DNA of 64,000 nt, taken from assembly GCF_014898075.1 (NCBI RefSeq), contig NZ_CP062976.1, positions 930,001-994,000 on the forward strand, read 5' to 3'. The stretch is from Neisseria yangbaofengii (GTDB lineage Bacteria; Pseudomonadota; Gammaproteobacteria; Burkholderiales; Neisseriaceae). The first letter of the stretch is position 1, and each line of letters opens with the position of its first letter. The notes below the pieces were generated by a model. That model worked only from the letters and a program-made list of their open reading frames with translations, did no database searches and was not told the DNA's origin. Positions 51,654 through 61,723 of the stretch are shown here, piece by piece. A program made the translations under genes and the position numbers.

Positions 51654-53240
51654 TTAGGATGCAGTAGATACAGCCGGCGCCGCTTCATCTTCAAAGGCTT
51701 CGTCGGGCAGTATACCGCCCTCGTCGAATGCCGCTTCCGGCTCGGTTTCTAAGACTTTTCCATTGAGCTTCAGCTTGCTGTTTTGCAGATTGAGATGAGT
51801 TTTCACATGATTATCCTGCAGGGTCAGGTATTGGTCGCGCGCCATGCTTTGGATGGTGCTGTCGACCATCAGGCGCAAGGTTTCGTTGATGTCTTCAATG
51901 GTGGCGCGGCCGGCGGCTTCGTCTTCGGGATTGACGCTGAAAATGCTGCGTGCTTGGTTGATGGCCATTTGTTCCAACAGTTTTTGCGGCACTTGCAGAT
52001 TGAAATCGGCTTCGGTTTTCTTCAGCATATCCGCCAGATTATCCAAATCTTTTTGCACCAAACCTTTAAAGGCCAATGTGCCGGAAGCATCGACATTGCC
52101 TTGCGGCATGGTGAATTTGAAAGCCTTCACGTTTAATACCGGATTTTGGGTAAACAAGCCCGAAGCATCGGTTTTGGCCGTCTGAATCAATTCGTTTTGA
52201 ATTTGTTCTTCGCTCATTTCCTTATCGGCAATTTGTGCCAATTTCGTTTTGAGTGCCAGCAGACCTTGTGCATCCAGATGTTCTGCAGCGACATTGATGT
52301 CGAGCGGGCCGTAGCGGTCTTTGCCGTAGGTCAGGGTATCGAATTGGAAACGGCCTTCGCTGTTGATGAATTTATCCACTTCATTGGTTTGAGTCTCAAA
52401 TTTCAATTTGGCCACTTCAATAGTGGAAGGTGCAATCGTGCCCGTTGGGTTGATAAACGCACCGATTTGCAGATTGGTGACCAGATTGACCAATTCGTTT
52501 AGTTTGACATTGTAATCGATGCCTTCTTTCCATTGCAGCAGGAATTTATCCAACGTGATGCTGCTTTTGCCTAAGGAAAGTTTGTTGAGGCCGTCTGAAG
52601 TTTCCGATTTGAAATGCAGATTTTCCAGGGAAATATCGCCTTTGTCGGCCAATTTGACTTGCAATGAAGGGGCGGTGTAATCATGCGAATAACCGACAAA
52701 GTCGTTTTGATAATCGGTTTGGCCGGCCAAGCCTTGCCATGTCAGTTTGATGCCGGATAATTCTTCATAGTCGAATTCCGGAATGCTGAGTTTCATTACG
52801 CCGTTGCCGTTGAAGTAAACGGTGTTGGTCATGCTGACCGGTGTTTTGTCGCCGAAGAAACGTGCCAATACTTTAGCCGCTTCCGGATGGTATCGGAATT
52901 CGGTGTCCACTTTGGCACGCGTACCAAAGCCGCCGGCAAAAGGACCGTGGGTAACGTGGTTGACCACGGTAATCGGCTCTTTCAACACGGTTTTCAGATT
53001 GTCGGGCAGGTATTTTTGCGTGTTTTGCAGCAAGGTTGGCTTCAATCGGATGACGGTGGTTTCGGTGGATGTAAACCAGCCACGGTCATAGTCGTGCGAC
53101 TCAACCGTCAGAAAGCCCGATTCTTGCAATAATTTTTGCTGCGAAGTCAGGCTTTTTTCGGCTTGAATGCCGAGATAATAAGGTGTGCCGAGTGCTGCGG
53201 CGATGACAAGAGCAGCGGTCGGGATAAGAAACTTTTTCAT
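51654..53240 (-). CDS. ydgA: YdgA family (DUF945) protein
   Basis: The protein has 528 residues from the ATG at 53240; the longer frame would need a TTG. An N-terminal signal-anchor (K-K-F-L-I-P-T-A-A-L-V-I-A-A-A-L-G-T-P-Y-Y-L-G) is followed by G-x-x-A-E-K-S-L and Y-x-R-G-W-F-T-S at residues about 50-60, the DUF945 signature. The remainder is long amphipathic beta-rich sequence, as in YdgA/AsmA-like proteins, ending in an acidic tail. Likely periplasmic and anchored to the inner membrane; function unknown. Confidence 0.85.
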   Translation of the reverse strand: MKKFLIPTAALVIAAALGTPYYLGIQAEKSLTSQQKLLQESGFLTVESHDYDRGWFTSTETTVIRLKPTLLQNTQKYLPDNLKTVLKEPITVVNHVTHGPFAGGFGTRAKVDTEFRYHPEAAKVLARFFGDKTPVSMTNTVYFNGNGVMKLSIPEFDYEELSGIKLTWQGLAGQTDYQNDFVGYSHDYTAPSLQVKLADKGDISLENLHFKSETSDGLNKLSLGKSSITLDKFLLQWKEGIDYNVKLNELVNLVTNLQIGAFINPTGTIAPSTIEVAKLKFETQTNEVDKFINSEGRFQFDTLTYGKDRYGPLDINVAAEHLDAQGLLALKTKLAQIADKEMSEEQIQNELIQTAKTDASGLFTQNPVLNVKAFKFTMPQGNVDASGTLAFKGLVQKDLDNLADMLKKTEADFNLQVPQKLLEQMAINQARSIFSVNPEDEAAGRATIEDINETLRLMVDSTIQSMARDQYLTLQDNHVKTHLNLQNSKLKLNGKVLETEPEAAFDEGGILPDEAFEDEAAPAVSTAS

Positions 53241-53340
53241 TGCTTCAAACAATCAGTTCGACAGATTTAAAGCGCAAAGCATAGCATTTTTTAGCGGATT
53301 TGTCTTGGACAAAGGCTGTTCAGACGGCCTTTTACATCAA

Positions 53341-53541
53341 TTAGTAACTGTTCGGAATATGTTTGAAATACAGCGTGATCAAATACCAAATCAGTATTGC
53401 TGCCGAAGCGCCGGCCAGCACCCAGGCGCTGATTTGCGCCACTTCGCGCATGGCGCGTTTCTGTTTGCGGTTGAACAGGCGGTTGATAATCAGGGTAATG
53501 ATGGCAAAAATGAAAAAGATTCGCAACAGGCGGCCGATCAT
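53341..53541 (-). CDS. Small two-helix membrane protein
   Basis: The protein has 66 residues from ATG, with an adequate GGGAG-like site upstream. Two hydrophobic helices (about 3-21 and 38-58) are separated by a very basic loop R-K-Q-K-R-A-M-R-E, so both ends should face the periplasm if the loop stays inside. I do not recognise a family. It lies between ydgA and the divergent metX with DUS copies at both flanks. Credible as a real gene because of its topology and defined start, but unconfirmed. Confidence 0.6.
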   Translation of the reverse strand: MIGRLLRIFFIFAIITLIINRLFNRKQKRAMREVAQISAWVLAGASAAILIWYLITLYFKHIPNSY

Positions 53542-53671
53542 GGGAGGCTCTTTGGTGATTTTTTAAATAAGGCCGTCTGAAAGAAGGCGGCAAAGGAATT
53601 TTATGGTCAAGATATGTCAAAATGTTGGCTAAACGTTATAATACATTTTTTGCATTATCCTTGGAATAATC

Positions 53672-54811
53672 ATGAATAAAAATGGCTCGGTGGGCATTGT
53701 GGCACCCCGAAAAGTTGCATTTGAAACGCCCTTGGCGCTGGCAAACGGCCAGACTTTGCCGCGTTTTGATTTGATGATTGAGACCTACGGCGAATTGAAT
53801 GCGGAAAAATCCAACGCAGTATTGATTTGCCATGCATTATCAGGCAACCACCATGTTGCCGGCTACCATACGGCGGAAGACAAATACCCGGGCTGGTGGG
53901 ACAGCATGGTCGGCCCGGGTAAGCCGATTGATACCGAGCGTTTTTTTGTGGTCGGCTTGAATAATTTGGGCGGCTGCCACGGCACAACAGGACCTTTGTC
54001 AGAAAACCCTGCTACCGGTAGGGATTACGGTGCCGATTTTCCGGTGGTGACGGTAAAAGACTGGGTGAAATCGCAAGCCATGTTGGCCGATGCCTTGGGT
54101 ATCGAACAATGGGCGGCGATTGTCGGCGGCAGCTTGGGCGGCATGCAGGCGTTGCAGTGGACGATTGATTTTCCCGAACGTGTGCGCCACGCTTTGGTGA
54201 TTGCTTCTGCACCGAAACTTTCTACGCAAAATATTGCGTTTAACGATGTTGCCCGCCAAGCGATTTTGACCGACCCTGATTTCAACGAAGGGCACTACGC
54301 GCGCGAGCAAAAAATCCCGACCCGCGGCCTACGCATCGCCCGCATGATGGGGCATATTACTTATCTGGCCGAAGAGGGCTTGGGCAAAAAATTCGGCCGC
54401 GAACTGCATTCAGACGGCTATCAATACGGCTACGGCGTAGAATTTGAAGTCGAATCGTATCTTCGCTATCAAGGCGATAAGTTTGCCGGACGCTTTGATG
54501 CCAATACTTATTTATTGATGACCAAAGCCTTGGATTATTTTGATCCGGCGGCAGATTTTAATAACAATCTGAGCAAAGCGCTGCAAAATGTGCAGGCCAA
54601 ATTTTTTGTCGCCAGCTTCAGCACCGACTGGCGTTTTTCGCCCGAGCGCTCGAAAGAGTTGGTCAAAGCGCTGATTGCCGCGCGTAAACCGGTGCAGTAT
54701 ATCGAAGTGCAGTCCAACCACGGCCATGATGCCTTTTTGATGGAAGACGATGCCTATATCCGCGCTGTCGCCGCTTATATGAACAATGTTGTCAAGGAGG
54801 TTCAGTCATGA
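53672..54811 (+). CDS. metX: Homoserine O-acyltransferase MetX
   Basis: The protein has 379 residues, an alpha/beta hydrolase. Nucleophile S154 sits in G-G-S-L-G-G-M-Q; the catalytic Asp and His are in the C-terminal F-S-T-D-W-R-F and S-N-H-G-H-D-A-F-L. Substrate loops [11 protein letters not shown] and the lid region R-M-M-G-H-I-T-Y are conserved. It activates homoserine for methionine synthesis, with acetyl- or succinyl-CoA. A TATAAT box is at 53637-53642, 30 bp before ATG. It overlaps metW by 4 bp, the standard metXW pair. Confidence 0.95.
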   Translation: MNKNGSVGIVAPRKVAFETPLALANGQTLPRFDLMIETYGELNAEKSNAVLICHALSGNHHVAGYHTAEDKYPGWWDSMVGPGKPIDTERFFVVGLNNLGGCHGTTGPLSENPATGRDYGADFPVVTVKDWVKSQAMLADALGIEQWAAIVGGSLGGMQALQWTIDFPERVRHALVIASAPKLSTQNIAFNDVARQAILTDPDFNEGHYAREQKIPTRGLRIARMMGHITYLAEEGLGKKFGRELHSDGYQYGYGVEFEVESYLRYQGDKFAGRFDANTYLLMTKALDYFDPAADFNNNLSKALQNVQAKFFVASFSTDWRFSPERSKELVKALIAARKPVQYIEVQSNHGHDAFLMEDDAYIRAVAAYMNNVVKEVQS

Positions 54812-55389
54812 ATTTACGCGATGATTTACAATTGATTTATGACTGGATTCCGGAAGGCAGCCGCGTATTGGATTTGGGCTGCGGCGACGGTGAATTGCTG
54901 GCCGCCTTGGTGGCGCACAAAAATTGCAGTGGCTACGGCATTGAAATCGACACCGGCAGCATCATCGCTGCCATGGCGCGCGGCGTGAACGTGATTCAGG
55001 CTGATTTGGAACAAGGCTTGGAAGAGTTTGGCGACAATTCGTTTGATGTGATTGTGTTGAGCCAAACCATTCAAGCCATGCAGAATACCGAATTGATTTT
55101 GCAAAGCCTGATGCGCGTATCCAAGCAGGCCATTGTCAGCTTTCCGAATTTCGGCTATTGGCGCAACCGCGTTCAAATTGCGTTGGGCGGCCATATGCCG
55201 GTGTCTGAACGTATGCCGTATCATTGGTACAATACGCCAAATATCCATTGGTGTACGCTCAAAGATTTTGATTTGCTGTGTGCTAAAAACAAAATCCGTG
55301 TGCAGGAACGCGCGGTAATGGCCGGTAGCAAACAGGTGAAATATTTGCCGAATTTATTGGGCAGTTTGGCATTTTACCGCGTAGGTTGA
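54808..55389 (+). CDS. metW: Methionine biosynthesis protein MetW
   Basis: The protein has 193 residues, a class I SAM-dependent methyltransferase fold. Motif I is [11 protein letters not shown] (about residues 20-30). The MetW signature [22 protein letters not shown]-x-M-P and P-Y-x-W-Y-N-T-P-N-I-H are all present. MetW works with MetX; its exact reaction is not firmly known, though it is needed for full MetX activity in some bacteria. Its ATG overlaps the metX TGA (ATGA). Confidence 0.94.
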   Translation: MNLRDDLQLIYDWIPEGSRVLDLGCGDGELLAALVAHKNCSGYGIEIDTGSIIAAMARGVNVIQADLEQGLEEFGDNSFDVIVLSQTIQAMQNTELILQSLMRVSKQAIVSFPNFGYWRNRVQIALGGHMPVSERMPYHWYNTPNIHWCTLKDFDLLCAKNKIRVQERAVMAGSKQVKYLPNLLGSLAFYRVG

Positions 55390-55399
55390 GATGAATACC

Positions 55400-55430
55400 A
55401 TGCCGTCTGAAAAATGTTTTCAGACGGCAT
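55400..55430 (+). terminator. AT-type DUS terminator of metXW
   Basis: ATGCCGTCTGAAAA and TTTTCAGACGGCAT form a 14-bp stem 11 bp after metW. Confidence 0.8.
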
Positions 55431-55541
55431 GATTATTTCTATACTGAATTATCGAGTTGAATCCAATAATGACGGCATGAAGATTTTTGAGTTATTTCTA
55501 ATTTTGTAAAAAAGCTTGGGATTCTGAATCACGATAAAACA

Positions 55542-55569
55542 ATGCCGTCTGAAAAGTTTGAGACGGCAT
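55542..55569 (-). terminator. Imperfect AT-type DUS hairpin downstream of the thioesterase gene
   Basis: ATGCCGTCTGAAA faces TTTGAGACGGCAT with one mismatch, 25 bp beyond the minus-strand stop at 55595. Confidence 0.65.
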
Positions 55570-55594
55570 TGTTGATGCCGGTTTAAATTTAAGA

Positions 55595-56068
55595 TTAACA
55601 AGAAATCTTGTTGCTTTGCAGGCTCATTTCTTTGCGTTTTTTGGCTTTTTCCCAGCGGCAGCGTTGCAGTTCGGTTTTCACTTCCAATTGCGGAATCTCA
55701 ACGGTTTGGCCGTTTTCCATGGCGACCATGGTGAAATAACAGCTGTTGGTGTGGCGGATGCTACCGGTGCGGATGTTTTGAGCTTCGACGCGGATGCCGA
55801 TTTCCATGGATGTGCGGCCGGTGTAGTTGACGCTGGCGTAAAAGGTGACCAATTCGCCGATGTGAATCGGTTCTTTAAACAACACGCGGTCGCAGGAAAG
55901 GGTGACGCAATAGTAGCCGCTGTAACGGCTGGCGCATGAGTAGGCCACTTGGTCGAGCAAGCGCAATAAGTCGCCGCCGTGGACGTTGCCACTGAAGTTG
56001 GCGGTGTCGGGCATCATCAGTTCGGACATGATTAATTCGTGTGATGCTTGGCGTTGGGTATTTTCCAT
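55595..56068 (-). CDS. Acyl-CoA thioesterase (hotdog fold, NmACT/YciA-like)
   Basis: The protein has 157 residues, a single hotdog domain. The catalytic pair fits the meningococcal acyl-CoA thioesterase: N24 in D-T-A-N-F-S-G-N-V-H-G-G and D39 in R-L-L-D-Q-V-A-Y. V-T-L-S-C-D-R-V-L-F-K-E-P and V-N-Y-T-G-R-T-S-M-E-I are further family segments. The C-terminal 25 residues are basic. It hydrolyses acyl-CoA in the cytoplasm, probably as a hexamer. Monocistronic. Confidence 0.9.
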   Translation of the reverse strand: MENTQRQASHELIMSELMMPDTANFSGNVHGGDLLRLLDQVAYSCASRYSGYYCVTLSCDRVLFKEPIHIGELVTFYASVNYTGRTSMEIGIRVEAQNIRTGSIRHTNSCYFTMVAMENGQTVEIPQLEVKTELQRCRWEKAKKRKEMSLQSNKISC

Positions 56069-56147
56069 ATGGATGGCTCGTATTTGTTATAGATTTAATG
56101 ATTATAGTAAATTAAAAAATATCATCCAATTTAATTTATAAATTTAG

Positions 56148-57230
56148 CTATAACCATTTTCTACGGAAGAAGAAAATCAGCAGGCCGATAATAATGGCCG
56201 CCATCAAGCCGAGCACAGCGTAATAGCCGTAATGCCAATGTAATTCGGGCATATTGTCGAAGTTCATGCCGTAAATGCCGGTGATCACGGTTAATGGCAT
56301 AAACATGATGGTGATGACGGTTAACACACGCATTTGCCGGTTCAGGCGGTTGGATTGGAACGACAAATACACGTCCATCATGCTGACGACCATGTCGCGC
56401 GAGGCTTCCAGTGTTTCGATCAGTTGCAAGTTATGGTCGTACACATCACGTAGGTAAACGGTGGACTCGCCTTTGAAAATATCGTAGCCGCCACGCACGG
56501 CAAGCTGGTAAAACACGTCGCGCATGGGCAGTAAAGTACGGCGCAGACGCACGGCATCGCGTTTGAGGCGGTGGATGCGGCTTAAAAGTGTGTCGTCGTT
56601 GTCATTTTTGAACAGGGCTTTGTCGATGGCTTCGACGCGGTTGTCGTAATCTTCCAAGACGATGAAATAATCGTCAACAATGCGGTCGAGCAGATAATAA
56701 GCTAAAAATGCAGCGTTTTTGTCCAAAACATGATGCGGGTTGTGTCGCATAATCTGATGGAATTGGCTAAATAAACCCAGCGGCTTTTGCTGGAACGACA
56801 ACACAAAATCGTTGCCGACTACCAAATACACTTGATCCGAATGCAACTTGGTGGTGCCGTAATTGTACACTTGCGCGGCGATAAAGATATAGTGGCCGTA
56901 ATCTTCAATTTTGGGGCGCTGCTTTCGGCTGAGAATGTCTTCAATTACCAATTCGTGAATGCCATAGGGCTGAAGTGTGTGCCTGAGCAGGTCGATATTG
57001 TTGATGCCGACAAAATGCAGCCAATTGGTTTGACCGGCTTTGGCCGGTGCGATTTCGGGTGGTTTTTTGCCTTTGGCTAAATAATCGTGTTGTGCAAAGC
57101 TGTCGGCAGAATATAAGGTTTGGTGAATGGCGGCTTTGGGCGCATTGCTGGTGTTGCTGCGCGGAGCGGTTTGCTCGACATTGGTGTCGGGCTGTTCATC
57201 ATTGGTAGTTTGAGCGGAATGATTTATCAT
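56148..57230 (-). CDS. corA: Magnesium/cobalt transporter CorA
   Basis: The protein has 360 residues from the ATG at 57230; a TTG three codons upstream is less likely. The cytoplasmic N-domain occupies about 290 residues and is followed by two helices. The pore motif Y-G-M-N ends the first helix (V-I-T-G-I-Y-G-M-N-F) with M-P-E-L-H-W in the loop, and the C-terminus is basic (F-F-R-R-K-W-L). The first about 50 residues are a polar, low-complexity extension not typical of E. coli CorA. It mediates Mg2+ influx as a pentamer in the inner membrane. Confidence 0.92.
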   Translation of the reverse strand: MINHSAQTTNDEQPDTNVEQTAPRSNTSNAPKAAIHQTLYSADSFAQHDYLAKGKKPPEIAPAKAGQTNWLHFVGINNIDLLRHTLQPYGIHELVIEDILSRKQRPKIEDYGHYIFIAAQVYNYGTTKLHSDQVYLVVGNDFVLSFQQKPLGLFSQFHQIMRHNPHHVLDKNAAFLAYYLLDRIVDDYFIVLEDYDNRVEAIDKALFKNDNDDTLLSRIHRLKRDAVRLRRTLLPMRDVFYQLAVRGGYDIFKGESTVYLRDVYDHNLQLIETLEASRDMVVSMMDVYLSFQSNRLNRQMRVLTVITIMFMPLTVITGIYGMNFDNMPELHWHYGYYAVLGLMAAIIIGLLIFFFRRKWL

Positions 57231-57247
57231 GGCAGGCAAGTTAAAAA

Positions 57248-57288
57248 AGGCCGTCTGAAAAAAAGCATTATAGTTTTTCAGACGGCCT
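57248..57288 (-). terminator. DUS-pair terminator of typA
   Basis: AGGCCGTCTGAAAAA and TTTTTCAGACGGCCT form a 15-bp stem 20 bp beyond the typA stop. Confidence 0.75.
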
Positions 57289-57307
57289 TTGTATGATTAA
57301 ACCGAAA

Positions 57308-59119
57308 TTAATCTACTTTTTTGAAGTGGCGGCGGCGCTCTTGTTCGCTCAAGTGGCGTTTACGCAAGCGGATGGATTGCGGCGTAATTTCGACCAATTC
57401 ATCATCATCGATAAACTCTACAGCACCTTCCAAAGTCAGCTTGATCGGCGTGGTCAAACGCACGGCTTCGTCGGTGCCGCTGGCGCGCACGTTGGTCAGC
57501 TTTTTACCTTTTAATGGGTTAACGACCAAATCATTGTCGCGGCTGTGGATACCGATAATCATGCCTTCGTAGATTTTTTCGCCCGGAGACACAAACATGC
57601 GGCCACGGTCTTCCAAGTTCCACAAAGCATAAGCCACGGCTTCGCCTTGCTCTTGGGAAACCAACACGCCGTTGTGACGGCCCGGCATATCGGCTTTCAC
57701 CGGTGCGTAATCATCAAAAACGTGGCTCATCAGGCCGGTGCCTCGGGTCATGGTCATGAATTCGCCTTGGAAACCGATCAAACCGCGCGCCGGAATGTGG
57801 TATTCCAAGCGGGTGCGGCCATTGCCGTCACTTTCCATATTGGTCAATTCGCCGCGGCGGCGGCCAAGCTCTTCCATTACCGCGCCTTGGTTGTCGTCAG
57901 GTACGTCAACGGTCAGGTTCTCATACGGCTCGCATTTTTCACCGTTGATTTCGCGGTACACCACGCGCGGTTTGCCGACAGCCAATTCGTAGCCTTCGCG
58001 GCGCATGTTTTCCAGCAAGATGGTCAAGTGCAATTCTCCGCGGCCTGATACGCGGAAAATATCGGCATCATCGGTGTCTTCCACGCGCAAGGCAACGTTG
58101 GTCAGCAATTCTTTTTGCAGGCGGTCGCGGATTTGGCGTGAGGTAACGAATTTGCCCTCGGTGCCGGCAAGCGGGCTGGTGTTTACCATAAAGTCCATGG
58201 TCAGGGTCGGTTCGTCAACGCTGAGCATAGGCAGGCCTTTAGGATTGTCTTTTTCGGTGATGGTTACGCCGATACCGATGTCTTCGATACCGGAAATAAT
58301 CACGATGTCACCGGCTTCGCCTTCTTCCAACGGCACGCGCTCCAAGCCTTTGAAGCCCAACAATTGGTTAATGCGCCCTTGGGCGACTTGGGTGTCGTGG
58401 TTCATCACGGCAACCACTTGGCCCGGCTTGATGCGGCCGTTCAAAATGCGGCCAATGCCTAAGCGGCCGGTGTAGTTGTCGTAGTCGAGTTGGGAGATTT
58501 GCAGTTGCAGCGTTTCATCGGCGCTGCCGTTTGGTGCCGGCGTGTGTTTCAAAATGGTTTCAAACAACACGCGCATGTCGTTTTCGGTTCCGTCTTCTTC
58601 CAAGCGGGCAAAGCCGCCCAAGCCGGAAGCGTACACAATCGGGAAGTCGAGCTGTTCATCAGTCGCGCCCAAGGCATCAAACAGTTCGAAAGTTTGGTCG
58701 ATTACCCAGCTTGGACGTGCGCTTGGTTTGTCGATTTTGTTGATCACGACGATCGGTCTCAGACCCAAAGCCAATGCTTTTTTGGTCACAAAACGGGTTT
58801 GCGGCATAGGGCCTTCTTGTGCGTCCACCAACAATACTACGCAGTCAACCATGCCCAATACGCGTTCTACTTCGCCGCCGAAGTCGGCGTGTCCTGGAGT
58901 ATCGACGATGTTGATGTGGTAGCCTTCGTATTCGATGGCAGTGTTTTTGGCCAAAATGGTGATGCCGCGCTCTTTTTCGATATCGCCGCTGTCCATTACG
59001 CGCTCATCAACCTGCTGGTTGTCGCGGAAGGTGCCTGATTGGCGTAATAACTGGTCAACTAATGTGGTTTTGCCATGGTCGACGTGTGCGATGATGGCAA
59101 TATTGCGGATTTGTTTCAT
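57308..59119 (-). CDS. typA: Ribosome-associated GTPase TypA/BipA
   Basis: The protein has 603 residues. GTPase motifs: G1 A-H-V-D-H-G-K-T-T at 11-19, G2 R-G-I-T-I, G3 D-T-P-G-H-A-D, G4 N-K-I-D, G5 S-A-like segment. An EF-G-like domain II and BipA-specific C-terminal domain with L-T-N-M-E-S-D-G[22 protein letters not shown] sequence follow. It binds 70S ribosomes and helps assembly of the large subunit and stress adaptation. Monocistronic, divergent from bfrA. Confidence 0.96.
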   Translation of the reverse strand: MKQIRNIAIIAHVDHGKTTLVDQLLRQSGTFRDNQQVDERVMDSGDIEKERGITILAKNTAIEYEGYHINIVDTPGHADFGGEVERVLGMVDCVVLLVDAQEGPMPQTRFVTKKALALGLRPIVVINKIDKPSARPSWVIDQTFELFDALGATDEQLDFPIVYASGLGGFARLEEDGTENDMRVLFETILKHTPAPNGSADETLQLQISQLDYDNYTGRLGIGRILNGRIKPGQVVAVMNHDTQVAQGRINQLLGFKGLERVPLEEGEAGDIVIISGIEDIGIGVTITEKDNPKGLPMLSVDEPTLTMDFMVNTSPLAGTEGKFVTSRQIRDRLQKELLTNVALRVEDTDDADIFRVSGRGELHLTILLENMRREGYELAVGKPRVVYREINGEKCEPYENLTVDVPDDNQGAVMEELGRRRGELTNMESDGNGRTRLEYHIPARGLIGFQGEFMTMTRGTGLMSHVFDDYAPVKADMPGRHNGVLVSQEQGEAVAYALWNLEDRGRMFVSPGEKIYEGMIIGIHSRDNDLVVNPLKGKKLTNVRASGTDEAVRLTTPIKLTLEGAVEFIDDDELVEITPQSIRLRKRHLSEQERRRHFKKVD

Positions 59120-59552
59120 GGCTTGAATCGTGCCTTAATAAGGATTTTTAAGATAACTTGGCATTATAACACGATAAAATTAGAGCCGTCGGATTGATGC
59201 GGATATTTTTCACGCTTGGTGCAATGGTGTTGCAGGAGAACGCGTAAAAGCAGTTGAGAATAATTCATAATTAAATTTGATGAATTTTGTTGCTTTATTT
59301 GCTTTTATTTATGGTTAAAGAATGTAAATATATGATTGTATTGTAAGAGATTCTTAATACCAATGACAATAAAAAGTGATAAAAATCAGCCAATTGATTT
59401 TTTCAGACGGCCTTTTTTCTTTAAGATATTTTTGATAATTGTTTGTATTTTAAATAGAAAAATTGTATTGGGCAGCAATCTTCAATACAATACACCCAAT
59501 CCCGAAACCAACACATTTGCCCGAAGCGGCATTTCAAGAAAGAGGAAACACC
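59120..59552. promoter_or_regulatory. Divergent control region typA / bfrA with an inverted repeat
   Basis: These 433 bp contain no gene. ATTGTATTG (59462-59470) and CAATACAAT (59483-59491) form a perfect 9-bp inverted repeat with a 12-bp spacer, 60-90 bp before bfrA. This is an operator-like layout; I do not see a convincing Fur box. A single DUS lies at 59404-59414. Confidence 0.45.
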
Positions 59553-60017
59553 ATGCAAGGCAATCAAGCAGTTATCGACTATATGAACGAATTGCTATCC
59601 GGCGAATTGGCCGCCCGTGATCAATATTTTATCCACTCGCGTCTGTATTCAGAATGGGGCTATACCAAATTGTTCGAACGTCTGAATCACGAAATGGAAG
59701 AAGAAACCCGGCATGCCGAAGACTTTATCCGCCGTATTCTGATGTTGGGCGGCACACCGAAAATGGTTCGTGCCGACATGAATATCGGTACCGACGTAAA
59801 AAGCTGCCTGCAAGCAGATTTGAACACTGAATACGAAGTGCGCGATGCACTGAAAAAAGGCATCAAACTGTGCGAAGAAGTTCAAGACTACGTGACCCGT
59901 GACTTGATGATTCAGCAATTGAAAGACACTGAAGAAGATCATGCCCACTGGCTGGAACAACAATTGCGCCTGATCGAATTGATTGGCGAAGGCAATTATT
60001 ACCAAAGCCAAATGTAA
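59553..60017 (+). CDS. bfrA: Bacterioferritin subunit A (ferroxidase-type)
   Basis: The protein has 154 residues from the ATG at 59553 after AAGAGGAAA. A four-helix ferritin-like subunit. All ferroxidase ligands known in E. coli Bfr are kept: E in [11 protein letters not shown] and H in [11 protein letters not shown] in T-E-Y-E, and E plus H in E-E-D-H-A-H-W-L-E. The residue matching heme-ligand Met52 is Thr (E-E-T-R-H), so it probably cannot bind the inter-subunit heme alone. It forms a mixed 24-mer with BfrB, encoded 19 bp downstream. Confidence 0.93.
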   Translation: MQGNQAVIDYMNELLSGELAARDQYFIHSRLYSEWGYTKLFERLNHEMEEETRHAEDFIRRILMLGGTPKMVRADMNIGTDVKSCLQADLNTEYEVRDALKKGIKLCEEVQDYVTRDLMIQQLKDTEEDHAHWLEQQLRLIELIGEGNYYQSQM

Positions 60018-60036
60018 TTGAACGAGGAGGCTATCT

Positions 60037-60510
60037 ATGAAAGGCGACCGTTTAGTTATCCGCGAGCTGAATAAAAACTTAGGCTTGCTCTTGGTAACCA
60101 TCAACCAATATTTCTTACATGCCCGCATTTTGAAAAACTGGGGCTTTGAAGACTTAGGCAAACATTTCTACAAGCAATCCGTCATCGAAATGAAAGCAGC
60201 CGATGATTTGATTGAGCGTATTTTGTTTTTGGAAGGTTTACCGAATCTGCAAGAGTTGGGCAAGTTGCTGATTGGCGAGAGCACTGAAGAAATCATCGCG
60301 TGCGATTTGACCAAGGAAAACGAAAAACGCGGGGCCTTGGCCGCTGCCATTGCCTTGTGTGAAGAAAAACAAGATTACGTCAGCCGCGAATTGTTGGAAA
60401 GACAAAAAGACACCAGTGAAGAGCAAATCGACTGGCTTGAGACCCAGCAGGAACTGATTGCCAAAATCGGTTTGGCAAACTACCTGCAAACCGGGGCGCA
60501 AGAGGACTAA
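60037..60510 (+). CDS. bfrB: Bacterioferritin subunit B (heme-type, ferroxidase-deficient)
   Basis: The protein has 157 residues with a strong ribosome-binding site (GAGGAGG). It keeps the heme-binding methionine (E-M-K-A-A-D-D, equivalent to Met52), but ferroxidase ligands are lost: E18 is Leu ([10 protein letters not shown]), H54 is Ala, and H130 is Gln (E-E-Q-I-D-W-L-E). It should depend on BfrA for iron oxidation and supply heme for iron release. It is the second gene of a bfrAB operon, as in gonococcus. Confidence 0.93.
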   Translation: MKGDRLVIRELNKNLGLLLVTINQYFLHARILKNWGFEDLGKHFYKQSVIEMKAADDLIERILFLEGLPNLQELGKLLIGESTEEIIACDLTKENEKRGALAAAIALCEEKQDYVSRELLERQKDTSEEQIDWLETQQELIAKIGLANYLQTGAQED

Positions 60511-60553
60511 AACACAAACCACTGCCATATATAGCGGTTCTCTTAACCCAATC

Positions 60554-60584
60554 AACGGCATATCTGTGAGGATATGCCGTTTTC
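60554..60584 (+). terminator. Rho-independent terminator of bfrAB
   Basis: AACGGCATATC-TGTGAG-GATATGCCGTT followed by TTCTTT; an 11-bp stem 43 bp after bfrB. Confidence 0.85.
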
Positions 60585-60608
60585 TTTCTGATGGTTTCAG
60601 TCATCAAA

Positions 60609-60644
60609 AGGCCGTCTGAAAGAAATGAATTTTTCAGACGGCCT
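60609..60644 (-). terminator. DUS-pair terminator of the bile-acid symporter homologue
   Basis: AGGCCGTCTGAAA and TTTCAGACGGCCT pair around a short loop, 20 bp beyond the minus-strand stop at 60664. Confidence 0.7.
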
Positions 60645-60663
60645 TGTTTTAACTCATTAAGAA

Positions 60664-61605
60664 TTAAGCATTTTTATCTGCTTTGCCGGCCCAATAAGAA
60701 GCCAGCAGCGAGCCGGAAATATTGTGCCATACACTAAACAGCGCGCTTGGCACGGCCACCACCGGTGCGGTGGCAAAGTGTGCTGCCGCCAAAGCCGCGC
60801 CTAAGCCGGAATTTTGCATGCCCACTTCGATGGACAAGGTTTTTTGCGCATCGTAAGGCAGCTTGCAGAATTTGCCTGCCAAAAAGCCCAGCAGATAACC
60901 GATGCCGTTGTGCAGCACCACCACACCAAAAATCAATAAGCCGCTTTCAACGATTTTGTCTTTGCTGGCGCCGACCACTGCACCGATAATCAGGGCAATC
61001 GCAACCACCGAAATCAACGGCAACACGCCGACGGCTTTTTCGGTTTGGGTTTTAAACAGCGTGTGCGCAATCACACCCGACACAATCGGCAGCAACACCA
61101 TCTTCAGAATCGATACAAACATTGCTGCGGCATTGATGGCGAGCAATTCGTTGGCCAGCAGCATAAAAATCATTGGTGTGAGAATCGGTGCCAATAAAGT
61201 GGAAATCGAAGTCACCGCCACCGATAAGGCCACATTACCGCGCGCGAGATAAGTCATCACGTTGGATGACGTGCCGCCCGGACAGCAGCCGACCAAAATC
61301 ACACCGACGGCCACTTCAGGCGGCAGGTTAAATAATTGGGTCAGCAGATAAGCCGTCAGCGGCATAATCACAAATTGTGCCACTACACCGACAATCACGG
61401 CTTTAGGATGACGGGTGATGATTTTGAAATCTGACGGGCTGAGCGTCAAACCCATGCCGAACATCACGACGCCAAGCAAAATCGGCACATATTGCAGCAC
61501 CCATTTGAAGGTTTCAGGGGAAACAAACGCGATGATGGCGCACAATGCCGCCCAAAAAGCAAAGGTTTTACCAATAAAATGGCTGATTTGAGTAAGCTTA
61601 TTCAT
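60664..61605 (-). CDS. Bile acid:sodium symporter family transporter (ASBT_NM orthologue)
   Basis: The protein has 313 residues from the ATG at 61605; upstream codons would translate a DUS hairpin and nnrD sequence and are rejected. It has ten membrane helices. It follows the crystallised meningococcal protein ASBT_NM nearly throughout: [23 protein letters not shown], the crossover motif [17 protein letters not shown], and the second crossover E-V-G-M-Q-N-S-G-L. These form the two sodium sites. Natural substrate is uncertain (pantoate or bile-acid-like anions have been proposed for the family). Confidence 0.93.
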   Translation of the reverse strand: MNKLTQISHFIGKTFAFWAALCAIIAFVSPETFKWVLQYVPILLGVVMFGMGLTLSPSDFKIITRHPKAVIVGVVAQFVIMPLTAYLLTQLFNLPPEVAVGVILVGCCPGGTSSNVMTYLARGNVALSVAVTSISTLLAPILTPMIFMLLANELLAINAAAMFVSILKMVLLPIVSGVIAHTLFKTQTEKAVGVLPLISVVAIALIIGAVVGASKDKIVESGLLIFGVVVLHNGIGYLLGFLAGKFCKLPYDAQKTLSIEVGMQNSGLGAALAAAHFATAPVVAVPSALFSVWHNISGSLLASYWAGKADKNA

Positions 61606-61665
61606 GATTGTTGACAATAAAATAAAAATCGCAAGCATACACGTCTTAGCGGGAGAATGCAAAAC

Positions 61666-61704
61666 AGGCCGTCTGAAAATACATTTTATGGTTTCAGACG
61701 GCCT
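61666..61704 (-). terminator. DUS-pair terminator of nnrD
   Basis: AGGCCGTCTGAAA and TTTCAGACGGCCT pair over a 13-nt loop, 20 bp past the nnrD stop on the minus strand. Confidence 0.7.
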
Positions 61705-61723
61705 GTCATTCATCATTAAACTA

